A DNA stretch of 64,000 nucleotides from Spirillospora albida (lineage in GTDB: Bacteria > Actinomycetota > Actinomycetes > Streptosporangiales > Streptosporangiaceae): assembly GCF_000718255.1 (NCBI RefSeq), contig NZ_JOFJ01000002.1, positions 310,001-374,000 of the forward strand. Direction: 5' to 3'. The notes under the pieces were generated by a model. It was given only the letters and a program-made list of their open reading frames with translations. It searched no databases and was not told where the DNA came from. Each line of letters begins with the position of its first letter. The stretch's first letter is position 1. This document shows, in pieces, positions 33,224 through 41,633 of this stretch. The position numbers and the translations under genes were made by a program.

Positions 33224-34800
33224 GCGACTTTCCCTGGCTGAGCGTCCTCATCGCGCTGCCGCTGGTGGGCGCCGCCCTCGTGGCGCTGCTGCCGCGGGAG
33301 CGGGAGGCGCTCGTCAAGCAGTTCGCGCTGCTCGTCTCCGTCGTCGTCGGCGTCCTCACCGTGGTGATGGCGGCGAACTTCGACACGGGCGGCGCGCGGT
33401 TCCAGTTCGAAGAGAAGTACTGGTGGATCAAGGAGTTCGGGGTCCACTGGGCGGTCGGCGTCGACGGCATCGCGCTGACGCTGATCCTGCTGTCGGTGAT
33501 CCTCGTCCCGCTGGTCATCCTGGCGTCCTGGACGGAGGCCGACCGCTCCGGCGGTACCGACGTTCCCGCCAAGCGGTCCGCGAAGACGTACTTCGCGCTG
33601 CTGCTGGCGCTGGAAGCGGCCATGATCGGCGTCTTCGCGGCGACCGACGTGTTCCTGTTCTACGTCTTCTTCGAGGCGATGCTCGTCCCGGTGTACTTCA
33701 TCATCGGGTACTTCGGCGGGCCGCAGCGGTCCTACGCCGCCGTGAAGTTCCTGCTGTACTCGCTGTTCGGCGGGCTGCTCATGCTGGTCGCCGTCCTCTG
33801 GCTGTACCCGCTGTCGGCCAAGTCGCCCGCAGAGGGCGGCGTCGGGCACGGCACGTTCCTGTTCAGCGAGCTGACGCAGCTCACCATCGACCCGACCACC
33901 GCCAAATGGCTGTTCCTCGGCTTCTTCATCGCGTTCGCGATCAAGGCGCCGATGGTGCCCGTGCACACCTGGCTGCCGGACGCCGCGCAGCAGTCCCCGA
34001 CGGGCGCGCTCGTCCTCATCGTCGGTGTGCTCGACAAGGTCGGCACCTACGGAATGCTGCGGTTCTGCCTGGAGCTGTTCCCCGGCGCCGCCAAGTGGGC
34101 GACCCCGGTCGTCCTCGCGTTCGCCGTGCTCAGCATCATCTACGGCGCGGTCCTCGCGATCGGCCAGGTCGACATGAAGCGCCTCATCGCCTACACGTCG
34201 GTGTCGCACTTCGGCTTCATCGTCCTCGGCATCTTCGCGATGACGTCGCAGGCCCAGTCCGGCGCCGCGCTCTACATGATCAACCACGGCTTCTCCACCG
34301 GCGCGCTGTTCCTCATCGTCGGGTTCCTCATCGTCCGGCGGCGGTCGGCGCGGATCCACGACTACGGCGGCGTGCAGAAGGCCGCGCCCGTCCTCGCCGG
34401 GATGTTCCTCATCGCCGGCCTGTCCGGGCTGTCGCTGCCCGGCCTGTCGACGTTCGTGTCCGAGTTCCTCGTCATCGTCGGGACGTTCAGCGCCCACCGG
34501 TGGGCCGCGATCCTCGCGGTCAGCGGCATCGTCCTCGCCGCCATCTACATCCTGTGGATGTACCAGCGGACGATGGGCGGCCCCAAGGTTCCCGCCGTGG
34601 AGGGCATGCAGGACCTCACCGCCCGGGAGAAATGGGCCGTCGCCCCGATCATCGCGATCATCGTGGCGATGGGCTTCTTCCCCCAGCCGGTGCTCGAGGT
34701 GATCAACCCGTCGGTCAAGGAGACCCTCGTCCGGGTCGACCAGCGTGACCCGGCGCCGAAGGTCACCGGCAATGTCGCCGAGAACGGAGCCCGTCCATGA
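33220..34800 (+). CDS. nuoM: NADH-quinone oxidoreductase subunit M
   Basis: NuoM is the second antiporter-like pump subunit. The 526-aa protein has YVFFEAMLVPVYFIIGYFGG with the conserved Glu, FAIKAPMVPVHTWLPDAAQQSPTGALVLIVGVLDKVGTYGM with the Lys residues, and MINHGFSTGALFL. The start overlaps the nuoL stop and its stop overlaps nuoN, each by 4 nt. Confidence 0.96.
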   Translation: MSDFPWLSVLIALPLVGAALVALLPREREALVKQFALLVSVVVGVLTVVMAANFDTGGARFQFEEKYWWIKEFGVHWAVGVDGIALTLILLSVILVPLVILASWTEADRSGGTDVPAKRSAKTYFALLLALEAAMIGVFAATDVFLFYVFFEAMLVPVYFIIGYFGGPQRSYAAVKFLLYSLFGGLLMLVAVLWLYPLSAKSPAEGGVGHGTFLFSELTQLTIDPTTAKWLFLGFFIAFAIKAPMVPVHTWLPDAAQQSPTGALVLIVGVLDKVGTYGMLRFCLELFPGAAKWATPVVLAFAVLSIIYGAVLAIGQVDMKRLIAYTSVSHFGFIVLGIFAMTSQAQSGAALYMINHGFSTGALFLIVGFLIVRRRSARIHDYGGVQKAAPVLAGMFLIAGLSGLSLPGLSTFVSEFLVIVGTFSAHRWAAILAVSGIVLAAIYILWMYQRTMGGPKVPAVEGMQDLTAREKWAVAPIIAIIVAMGFFPQPVLEVINPSVKETLVRVDQRDPAPKVTGNVAENGARP

Positions 34801-36365
34801 CCAGTCACGTGAGCGCCGCCCTCGCGCCGGGCGGTGACATCCCGGCGCCGCACATCGAGTACGGGCAGATCATGCCGATCCTGCTCGTCCTCGGCGTCGC
34901 CGTCGCCGGGGTGCTCGTCGAGGCGTTCGTCGGCCGGACCTGGCGGTACACCGTCCAGGTGCCGCTGGCGTTCCTCGGCCTCGCGGGCGGCTTCGCCTGG
35001 ACGATCGTCCTCGGCCTGCGGGACGAGACGCACGCCGTCGCCGCCGAGGGCGCCCTCGGCGTCGACGGACCCACCCTGTTCCTGCAGGGCACCATCCTCA
35101 TCCTCGCGCTCGTCAGCCTGCTGCTGATCGCGGATCGCGGGACCGGGTCCTTCGCCGCGCAGGCCGCCGCGCTGCCCGGCAGCGAGGCGGAGCAGCGGAC
35201 CACCGCCGCCGGGATCATCCAGACCGAGGTCTTCCCGCTGCTGATGTTCGCCGTCGGCGGCATGCTGATCTTCCCCGCGTCCAACGACCTGCTCACGATG
35301 TTCGTCGGGCTCGAGGTCATGTCGCTGCCGCTGTACCTGCTGTGCGGGCTCGCGCGCCGGCGGCGCCTCCTGTCCCAGGAGGCCGCCGTCAAGTACTTCC
35401 TGCTCGGCTCGTTCTCGTCCGCGTTCTTCCTCTACGGGATCGCGCTGCTGTACGGGTACGCCGGTTCGGTGAAGCTCGGCGACATCGCCGCAGAGGCCGG
35501 CCGGGACGCGGGCAGCGAGACGCTGCTGCTCGGCGGGATCGCGCTGCTGGCCCTCGGGCTGCTGTTCAAGCTCGGCGCCGTCCCGTTCCACATGTGGAAG
35601 CCGGACGTGTACCAGGGCGCCCCCACCCCGATCACGGCGCTGATGGCGTCCTGCACCCTCGTGTCCGCGTTCGGCGCGATGCTGCGGGTCTTCTTCGTCG
35701 CGTTCGAGAACCTGACGTGGGAGTGGCGGCCCGCGATGTGGGGTGTGTCGATCATCACAATGATCGCCGGCGCGGTCATCGCGATCACGCAGACCGACAT
35801 CAAGCGGATGCTGGCCTACTCGTCGATCGCGCACGCGGGCTTCCTGCTCACCGGTGTGATCGCCACCTCCCGCGAGGGCCTGTCCAGCACCCTGTTCTAC
35901 CTCGCCGCGTACGGCTTCACCACGGTCGGCGCGTTCGCCGTCGTCACCACGGTCCGGGACGCGGGCGGCGAGGCCGGGCACCTGTCCCGCTGGGCGGGGC
36001 TCGGCAAGCGGTCCCCGCTCATCGCCGGCGTGTTCGCCTTCTTCCTGCTGGCCTTCGCCGGGATCCCGCTGACCAGCGGCTTCACCGGCAAGTTCGCGGT
36101 GTTCAAGGCGGCCGTCGAGGCGGACGCCACGCCGCTCGTCGTCGTCGGCGTCATCTCCTCGGCCATCGCGGCGTTCTTCTACGTCCGCGTGATCGTCGTG
36201 ATGTTCTTCAGCGAGCCGGAGGCCGACGGGCCCACCGTCGTCGTCAGCCCGGCGACCGCGGCTGCCGTCGTGCTCGGCCTGGCGGCTACTGTTGTCCTCG
36301 GTGTGCTCCCCCAGCCGGTGCTGGACCTCGCGGGGCATGCCGCAACGCAGATGTTCGTCCGGTAG
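34797..36365 (+). CDS. nuoN: NADH-quinone oxidoreductase subunit N
   Basis: NuoN is the third antiporter-like subunit. The 522-aa protein has LEVMSLPLYLLCGLARRRRLLSQEAAVKYFLLGSFSSAFFLYG, LLFKLGAVPFHMWKPDVYQGAPTPITALMASCT and KRMLAYSSIAHAGFLLTGV. It closes the A-N series, so all 14 complex I subunits are present in canonical order. The polyprenyl synthase gene begins 10 nt after its stop and is probably in the same transcript. Confidence 0.96.
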   Translation: MTSHVSAALAPGGDIPAPHIEYGQIMPILLVLGVAVAGVLVEAFVGRTWRYTVQVPLAFLGLAGGFAWTIVLGLRDETHAVAAEGALGVDGPTLFLQGTILILALVSLLLIADRGTGSFAAQAAALPGSEAEQRTTAAGIIQTEVFPLLMFAVGGMLIFPASNDLLTMFVGLEVMSLPLYLLCGLARRRRLLSQEAAVKYFLLGSFSSAFFLYGIALLYGYAGSVKLGDIAAEAGRDAGSETLLLGGIALLALGLLFKLGAVPFHMWKPDVYQGAPTPITALMASCTLVSAFGAMLRVFFVAFENLTWEWRPAMWGVSIITMIAGAVIAITQTDIKRMLAYSSIAHAGFLLTGVIATSREGLSSTLFYLAAYGFTTVGAFAVVTTVRDAGGEAGHLSRWAGLGKRSPLIAGVFAFFLLAFAGIPLTSGFTGKFAVFKAAVEADATPLVVVGVISSAIAAFFYVRVIVVMFFSEPEADGPTVVVSPATAAAVVLGLAATVVLGVLPQPVLDLAGHAATQMFVR

Positions 36366-36375
36366 GGGGTCTTGG

Positions 36376-37398
36376 GTGAGTAGCGCTTTCGCTGAGGAGT
36401 CGGGTGGGACGGGCCCGTTCGGCCTCCCCATCGACGCGGCCCTCGCGGCCGACGTGAAAGAGCGCCTCGCGTCCGTCGAGGCGCGGCTCCTCGAGTCCGT
36501 CCGCGGCGACGATCCGCTGCTCGCCCAGGCCTCCAAGCACCTCGTCGAAGCGGGCGGCAAGCGGTTCCGGCCCACGCTGGTGCTGCTCGCCGCCCAGTTC
36601 GGCGACCCGGCCGCGCCCGGTGTGGTGCCCGCCGGCGTCGTCGTGGAGCTGACCCACCTCGGCAGCCTCTACCACGACGACGTCATGGACGAGGCGACCG
36701 TCCGCCGCGGCCAGGAGTCCGCGAACGCGCGCTGGACGAACACCGTCGCGATCCTCACCGGCGACTACCTGTTCGCCCGCGCGTCCGACATCCTCGCCGA
36801 CCTCGGCCCGGAGTCGGTCCGCGTCCAGGCCCGCGCGTTCGCGCGGCTCGTCCGCGGCCAGATCCAGGAGACCGTCGGCCCCGCCGACGCCGACCCGCTC
36901 AAGCACTACCTGCAGGTCGTCGCGGACAAGACCGGGTCGCTCATCGCCGTCTCCGGCCAGCTCGGCGCGATGCTCGCGGGCGCCCCGCCGCACGTCACCG
37001 ACACCATCACGTCCGCGTGCGAGAAGATCGGTGTCGCCTTCCAGCTCTCGGACGACATCCTCGACATCGACTCGAACGCGGAGCAGTCCGGCAAGACGCC
37101 GGGCACCGACCTGCGCGAGGGCATCCGGACCCTCCCGATGCACCACGTCCTCGCGGGCGTGGGCTCCGGCCCGGACGACGCCCGCCTGCGCGAACTCCTC
37201 GTCCAGGACCTCACGGACGACGCCCTGCACGCCGAGGCCCTGGCCCTCCTGCGCGGCCACCCGGCCATGGAGCGCGCCCGCGCCGACCTCCGCCGCTGGG
37301 CCGAGGACGCGCGCGGCGAACTCCTCACCCTCCCCGACATCCCCGCGCGGGCCGCCTTCACCGGCCTCTGCGACTACGTGGTGTCGCGCACGGGCTAG
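36376..37398 (+). CDS. Polyprenyl diphosphate synthase (menaquinone side chain)
   Basis: The 340-aa trans-prenyltransferase has the first Asp-rich motif in LYHDDVMDEA, the second in FQLSDDILDID, and GGKRFRPTLVLLAAQ near the N-terminus. It elongates allylic diphosphates with isopentenyl diphosphate to a long chain. Placement directly behind nuoN and near menG and the MenJ-like gene points to the menaquinone tail. The small residues upstream of the first motif fit a long-chain product, but chain length cannot be read reliably. The GTG at 36376 (SSAFAEES) is chosen over an upstream ATG that would run back into nuoN. Confidence 0.92.
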   Translation: MSSAFAEESGGTGPFGLPIDAALAADVKERLASVEARLLESVRGDDPLLAQASKHLVEAGGKRFRPTLVLLAAQFGDPAAPGVVPAGVVVELTHLGSLYHDDVMDEATVRRGQESANARWTNTVAILTGDYLFARASDILADLGPESVRVQARAFARLVRGQIQETVGPADADPLKHYLQVVADKTGSLIAVSGQLGAMLAGAPPHVTDTITSACEKIGVAFQLSDDILDIDSNAEQSGKTPGTDLREGIRTLPMHHVLAGVGSGPDDARLRELLVQDLTDDALHAEALALLRGHPAMERARADLRRWAEDARGELLTLPDIPARAAFTGLCDYVVSRTG

Positions 37399-37415
37399 CT
37401 CCGCACGCGATCGCG

Positions 37416-37457
37416 GCACCGGGGCCCGCGACGGTGGACGCCGCGGACCCCCGGTGC
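37416..37457. terminator. Bidirectional hairpin between prenyl synthase and cvnD
   Basis: GCACCGGGG and CCCCGGTGC form a 9-bp outer stem. Inside it CCGCG and CGCGG can form a second stem. It fills the 60-bp gap between two convergent genes, so it likely terminates both the nuo-side and conservon transcripts. Confidence 0.6.
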
Positions 37458-37458
37458 G

Positions 37459-38061
37459 TCACGCGTTCTGCGGCTCGGGGTCCACCAGTCCGCGCGACTT
37501 CATCGCGTGGATCACGAGGTCGATGAGGACCTCCTTGCAGGACTCCAGGTTGCGGGCGTCGCAGAGCATGACGGGGACCTTGGGACCCAGGTTGAGGGCC
37601 ATCTGGATCTCCGCCAGGTCGTACTTCTGGGAGCCCTCGAAGCAGTTCACCGCCACGACGAACGGGGTGTTGCGCCGCTCGAAGTAGTCGACGGACGGGA
37701 AGCAGTCCGACAGGCGGCGGGTGTCGGCCAGGACGACGGCGCCGAGGGCGCCGAGCGAGACCTCGTCCCACATGAACCAGAAGCGTTCCTGGCCAGGGGT
37801 GCCGAACAGGTACAGGACGTACTCGTTCCGCATGGTGATGCGGCCGAAGTCCATGGCGACGGTCGTGGTCGTCTTGGCCTCCACGCCGGAGATGTCGTCG
37901 ACGCCGACGCTCTCGTCGGTGAGGAGCTCCTCGGTGCGGAGCGGCGCCGTCTCGGAGACCGTCCCGACCATGGTCGTCTTGCCCACCCCGAACCCGCCCG
38001 CGATCACGATCTTGACCGCGGTGGGGAGCCGGCGGGCCCGGTCAGAGCGCCCGGAGACCAT
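37459..38061 (-). CDS. cvnD: Conservon GTP-binding protein CvnD
   Basis: The 200-aa Ras/Rab-like small GTPase has the P-loop GGFGVGKTT (22-30), the switch II region LFGTPGQERFWFMWDE (86-100; GTPG in place of DTxG) and VNCFEG in the guanine-specificity position. CvnD proteins work with CvnA-C in membrane-associated conservon complexes that resemble eukaryotic G-protein signalling. It overlaps cvnC by 20 nt and is the last gene of the operon. Confidence 0.92.
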   Translation of the reverse strand: MVSGRSDRARRLPTAVKIVIAGGFGVGKTTMVGTVSETAPLRTEELLTDESVGVDDISGVEAKTTTTVAMDFGRITMRNEYVLYLFGTPGQERFWFMWDEVSLGALGAVVLADTRRLSDCFPSVDYFERRNTPFVVAVNCFEGSQKYDLAEIQMALNLGPKVPVMLCDARNLESCKEVLIDLVIHAMKSRGLVDPEPQNA

Positions 38062-38461
38062 CGATCACCGCCTTGTAGAGCCTGATGTCGTGCATGTCCG
38101 CCTCGGGTTCGGGCTCCTGCATCGAGACGAACCCCTTGTCGAGAAGGTCGCCGAGCAGGACCCGGACGGTCGCGACCGGCAGGTTGAGGTGGCCGGTGAG
38201 CTCCGCCACCGACAACACCGCCTGGCACAGCCGCATGATCTCGAGGTGCTCGGGGCCCAGCCCGATCGCGCCCTCCGGTTCCGGGCCGACCGCGACGACC
38301 AGGGTGATCAGGTCGAACTTGCCGCGGGTCGGCTCGATCCGGCCGCTCGTCATCACGTACGGCCGGACCATGGGGCCGGCGTGGTCGTCCAGCAGCCGGT
38401 CCATGGGCGTGAGCTCGTCCGATCTCTGTTCCAGCGGGGTGCGGTCCTCGGGGGGCATCAT
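38042..38461 (-). CDS. cvnC: Conservon protein CvnC (DUF742)
   Basis: The 139-aa protein belongs to DUF742, with VRPYVMTSGRIEP and a winged-helix-like region (LCQAVLSVAELTGHLNLPVATVRVLLGDLLDKG). It is the standard third component of actinomycete conservons. The start is the first of two tandem ATGs, which overlaps the cvnB stop by 4 nt; the 20-nt overlap with cvnD suggests translational coupling. No enzymatic function is known. Confidence 0.92.
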   Translation of the reverse strand: MMPPEDRTPLEQRSDELTPMDRLLDDHAGPMVRPYVMTSGRIEPTRGKFDLITLVVAVGPEPEGAIGLGPEHLEIMRLCQAVLSVAELTGHLNLPVATVRVLLGDLLDKGFVSMQEPEPEADMHDIRLYKAVIDGLRAL

Positions 38462-38874
38462 GCCGAGCGCCCCTCCGCCTCGGCGCGGGCGGGCGAGGTG
38501 AGGTGGTGGCCCATGGCGGTGACCAGCATCGCCATCTCGTAGGCGATCAGGCCGACATCGGCGTCCTCCTCCGCGAGGACCGCCAGGCACGCACCCTTGC
38601 CGGCCACCGTGACCAGCAGGAACGCCGACTGCATCTCGATGATCGTCTGGCGGACGGGGCCGCCGCCGAAGCGGACGCCGGCGCCCTTGGCCAGGCTCTG
38701 GATCCCGGCGGAGACGGCGGCGAGGTGCTCGCCGTCGTCCTGGGTCACGCCCTCGGAGGAGGCCATGAGCAGGCCGTCCGCGGAGAGCACGACCGCGCTG
38801 CGGGCGTGGGGGAGCCGGTGGACCAGGTCGTCCAGCAGCCATCCCAGGTCAGATGACGAACCGGCCTTCTGCAT
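38458..38874 (-). CDS. cvnB: Conservon roadblock/LC7 protein CvnB
   Basis: The 138-aa roadblock/LC7-domain protein has LGWLLDDLVHRLPHARSAVVLSADGLLMASSEG and FLLVTVAGKGACLAVLAEEDADVGLIAYEM. Such proteins act as GTPase-associated regulators, like MglB. The start is the ATG at 38874, which overlaps the cvnA stop by one base; a GTG at 38877 is possible. It is the second gene of the conservon. Confidence 0.92.
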   Translation of the reverse strand: MQKAGSSSDLGWLLDDLVHRLPHARSAVVLSADGLLMASSEGVTQDDGEHLAAVSAGIQSLAKGAGVRFGGGPVRQTIIEMQSAFLLVTVAGKGACLAVLAEEDADVGLIAYEMAMLVTAMGHHLTSPARAEAEGRSA

Positions 38875-41411
38875 CACGCGTCGTCCTCGCCTTCTACCGC
38901 CGGCGCGCCTTGCGCCTCGGCCGCCTCGGTGCGGCCCCGGCGGGTGCCGCGCTGGTACGCCCCCATGATCCGCTGGATCTCCTCGGGCGACCGCCCCGGG
39001 TCGTCCGGCTCGTCGGCCGCCTCCACGACGACGGGCTCGTCGGTGCGGAGCGGTTCGGCGAGGTTCGCCTGCGGAACCCGGACCGGCAGGCCGGACGGGG
39101 TCGTGGATGTGTCGGGCACGGGTGGCTGGTCCTCCGGCTGGATCGGTTCGGAACGCCCCCCGTCCGCGGGTTCGGGGGCCGGCTGAGCGCCGGGACGGTC
39201 GCCGATGGCGTGGGAGCGGCGTTCCGTCGCGGGGACGCCGCCGTCCTGCCGCGGGGGCGGGACGGCGCGGTGGTCGGCCTGGAGCACGGTGGGCTCCACC
39301 GTGGCCGGCGCGGGGGCGGCGGGCTCGGGCGCCTCGAGCGCGGGAGGCGGCACCGCGACCAGCGCGGGCTGCGCCGGGACGGACTGGGCCGGGACGGACT
39401 GCGCGTGCGGCCCGCTGCCGTGGCCCGCGGTCATGGTGGTCGGCTGCCGGACGGCCAGGCCGCCCGGCGTGGTGGTGCCCGCGGCCACGGGGACGGGCCC
39501 GTCCTGCGGCCGCGCCTCCACGATCAGGTCGCGGGGGACGACGACGACGGCGGTGGTGCCGCCGTACGCGGACCGCTTCAGCTGCACGTGCAGCCCGTAC
39601 CGCTCGGCGAGCTTGCTGACCACGAACAGGCCGAGCTGGACGGAGCTCTGCAGGTTGAAGTCGGGCGGGTCGGCGATCCGCTCGTTGATCTCGGCGAGCT
39701 TCTCGTCGGTCATGCCGAGCCCGCGGTCCTCGATGTCGATGGCGAAGCCGCTCGCGACCATGTGCCCGCCGACCTGCACGACCGTGTCCGGCGGGGAGAA
39801 CGTCACGGCGTTCTCGATCAGCTCGGCGAGCAGGTGGGTGACGTCGCCGACCGCGCGGCCGGCGAGCTCGACCGGCCCGAACGGCAGGACGGTGACCCGG
39901 GTGTAGTCCTCGACCTCGCCGACCGCGGCGCGGACGACGTCGACCATCGGGACGGAGTTGCGCCATCCGCGGGCGGGGAGGGCGCCGGACAGGACGATGA
40001 GGTTCTCGGCGTTGCGCCGCATGCGGGTCGCGAGGTGGTCGAGCTTGAACAGCTCTTCGAGGTCCTTGGTCTCGATGTCGCGGCGGCGCTCCATCACGTC
40101 CAGCATCGTGAGCTGCCGGTGCACGAGGGTCTGCGTGCGGCGCGCCAGGCTGAGCAGGACGTCGCGGATGCCGCGGCGCAGCTCGGCCTGCTCGACGGCG
40201 GTCCGGATCGCGGTCTCCTGGACGGCGTTGAACGCGCGGCCCACCTGCCCGATCTCGTCGTTGCCGAACCGGAGCGGCGGCGCCTCGACGGCCACGTCGA
40301 CCTTCTCGCCGTGGCCGAGCCGCTCGACGACGCCGGGCAGCCGCTGCTCGGCGAGCTCCCAGGCGGCGCCGCGGAGCCGTTCGAGCTGCCTGACCAGGGC
40401 GCGCGCGGTGGTGATCGACACGACGATGGACGCGATGACCGCGAGGAGTCCGAGGCCGCCGGCGAGCAGCAGCCGGACGATGACGCCGATCGCGATGGGG
40501 GTGGCGCGCTCGACCAGCCGGTCGCCGGACGCCTGGATCTGCTCGCGCATCTCGGCGACGGCGGGCTCGGCGGCGGCGGTCCACTGCTCGGCGGTCACGC
40601 CGGGCCGCAGGGCGCGGCCGGGACGGCTCGGGCGCGCCTGCATGACCTGGTCCTCCAGGGCCCGGATGGTGGCGAGCCGCGGGCTCTTGATAAGCCCGTC
40701 GTGGAGGAGCCGGTCGGAGTCTCGATAGTTGAGAAGCGAGCGGGCGAGGTCGCTGCGCCGGGCACCGACGAGCTGGGTGAAGGCGACCTGTTCCGCCTGG
40801 GTGAGGCGTCCGGCGGTGAGGGCGCCGACGAGCATCGCGTCTTCCTGGGAGAGGAGTTCCCACTCGCGGTTGATCTCCAGGATGGTCCGGGTATCGCGGG
40901 CGAAATCCTTGTCGTCCAGCGTGGCGAGCGAATCGTAGACGCGGAAAATGGACTCGATGACCTCGGAATACCCGGCCGCGATCCTGTTGCGGTCCGTGGC
41001 GCCCGCGTCGACCGACCGCCGGTAGGACTCCAGGCCCTTGAGGCGGTCGAGCTCCTCGTCGATCCGCCGCTCGAGCACGTCGCCGGCGAACCGGCCGACG
41101 CTGCCGCCGCGGGCCAGCCGGACGACTTCGGCACGGGCCTTGTTCGTCCGGGCCCGCTGGGCGTTCAGCGCGCTCCGCGTCGCCGGGCCGGGCCGCGCCA
41201 TCTGCACCATGCTCAGCCGTCGCTCCTTCTGGAGCTCGGCGAGGAGCGGGTCGGTCGGCTCGGCGAGCGCCGTGTCGAGGGTGCTGACGGTGAGCAGGTT
41301 GACGCCCTCCCGCAGCGTGACCCAGGCCGCGAAAACCCAGAGTGCGGTCAGCGAGAGCAACAGCGCCGTGATCTTGGTTCGCAGGCGCGAGTTGCGGAAG
41401 CGCATTACCAT
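38874..41411 (-). CDS. cvnA: Conservon sensor histidine kinase-like protein CvnA
   Basis: The 845-aa membrane sensor has an N-terminal helix (~11-32), an extracytoplasmic nitrate/sulfonate-sensor-like helical domain (~50-300) and a second helix (~307-332). A HAMP region and a GHKL ATPase domain follow, with LIENAVTFSPPD as N-box and DRGLGM as G1 box. A Pro/Ala-rich tail (~660-845) ends the protein. No standard H-box with a phosphorylatable His stands out; the equivalent helix reads RRTQTLVHRQLTML, as in CvnA/Nsd-type proteins. Two close starts (41411 and 41405) exist. It begins 222 bp after the terpenoid operon and probably has its own promoter. Confidence 0.92.
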   Translation of the reverse strand: MVMRFRNSRLRTKITALLLSLTALWVFAAWVTLREGVNLLTVSTLDTALAEPTDPLLAELQKERRLSMVQMARPGPATRSALNAQRARTNKARAEVVRLARGGSVGRFAGDVLERRIDEELDRLKGLESYRRSVDAGATDRNRIAAGYSEVIESIFRVYDSLATLDDKDFARDTRTILEINREWELLSQEDAMLVGALTAGRLTQAEQVAFTQLVGARRSDLARSLLNYRDSDRLLHDGLIKSPRLATIRALEDQVMQARPSRPGRALRPGVTAEQWTAAAEPAVAEMREQIQASGDRLVERATPIAIGVIVRLLLAGGLGLLAVIASIVVSITTARALVRQLERLRGAAWELAEQRLPGVVERLGHGEKVDVAVEAPPLRFGNDEIGQVGRAFNAVQETAIRTAVEQAELRRGIRDVLLSLARRTQTLVHRQLTMLDVMERRRDIETKDLEELFKLDHLATRMRRNAENLIVLSGALPARGWRNSVPMVDVVRAAVGEVEDYTRVTVLPFGPVELAGRAVGDVTHLLAELIENAVTFSPPDTVVQVGGHMVASGFAIDIEDRGLGMTDEKLAEINERIADPPDFNLQSSVQLGLFVVSKLAERYGLHVQLKRSAYGGTTAVVVVPRDLIVEARPQDGPVPVAAGTTTPGGLAVRQPTTMTAGHGSGPHAQSVPAQSVPAQPALVAVPPPALEAPEPAAPAPATVEPTVLQADHRAVPPPRQDGGVPATERRSHAIGDRPGAQPAPEPADGGRSEPIQPEDQPPVPDTSTTPSGLPVRVPQANLAEPLRTDEPVVVEAADEPDDPGRSPEEIQRIMGAYQRGTRRGRTEAAEAQGAPAVEGEDDA

Positions 41412-41529
41412 CGCCCCAACAATATGTGGATTGGCCCGTCACCGCTTCCGGATCGGAAAATGCGGGTCACGGGCGGGTGGTGTCATGGGTTCGCAGGGGC
41501 GACCGTGTCGCCGTTCCATACGGCGTAGA

Positions 41530-41558
41530 ACACTAGCAACACCGCCATATCCCCTCAA
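41530..41558 (-). promoter_or_regulatory. Candidate promoter of the conservon operon
   Basis: On the minus strand TTGAGG and TAGTGT are separated by exactly 17 nt. Transcription would start near 41523, leaving a ~110-nt leader before cvnA. It lies in the 222-bp gap after the class II cyclase gene, so the conservon need not depend on the terpenoid promoter. Confidence 0.45.
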
Positions 41559-41633
41559 CCTAAACGCAACCGCAGGCCGATTTCTTCGCATTTGAAGGGA
41601 TGTCCGGTACGTATCCGTGTGGCGAAATTCACC

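Noticed and set aside
34545..36575. 676-residue minus-strand frame opposite nuoN
   Set aside because: It covers the conserved nuoN coding strand and has no recognisable protein features.
38853..41528. 891-residue plus-strand frame opposite cvnA
   Set aside because: cvnA has clear membrane, HAMP and GHKL features with operon coupling; the opposite frame is repetitive and featureless.
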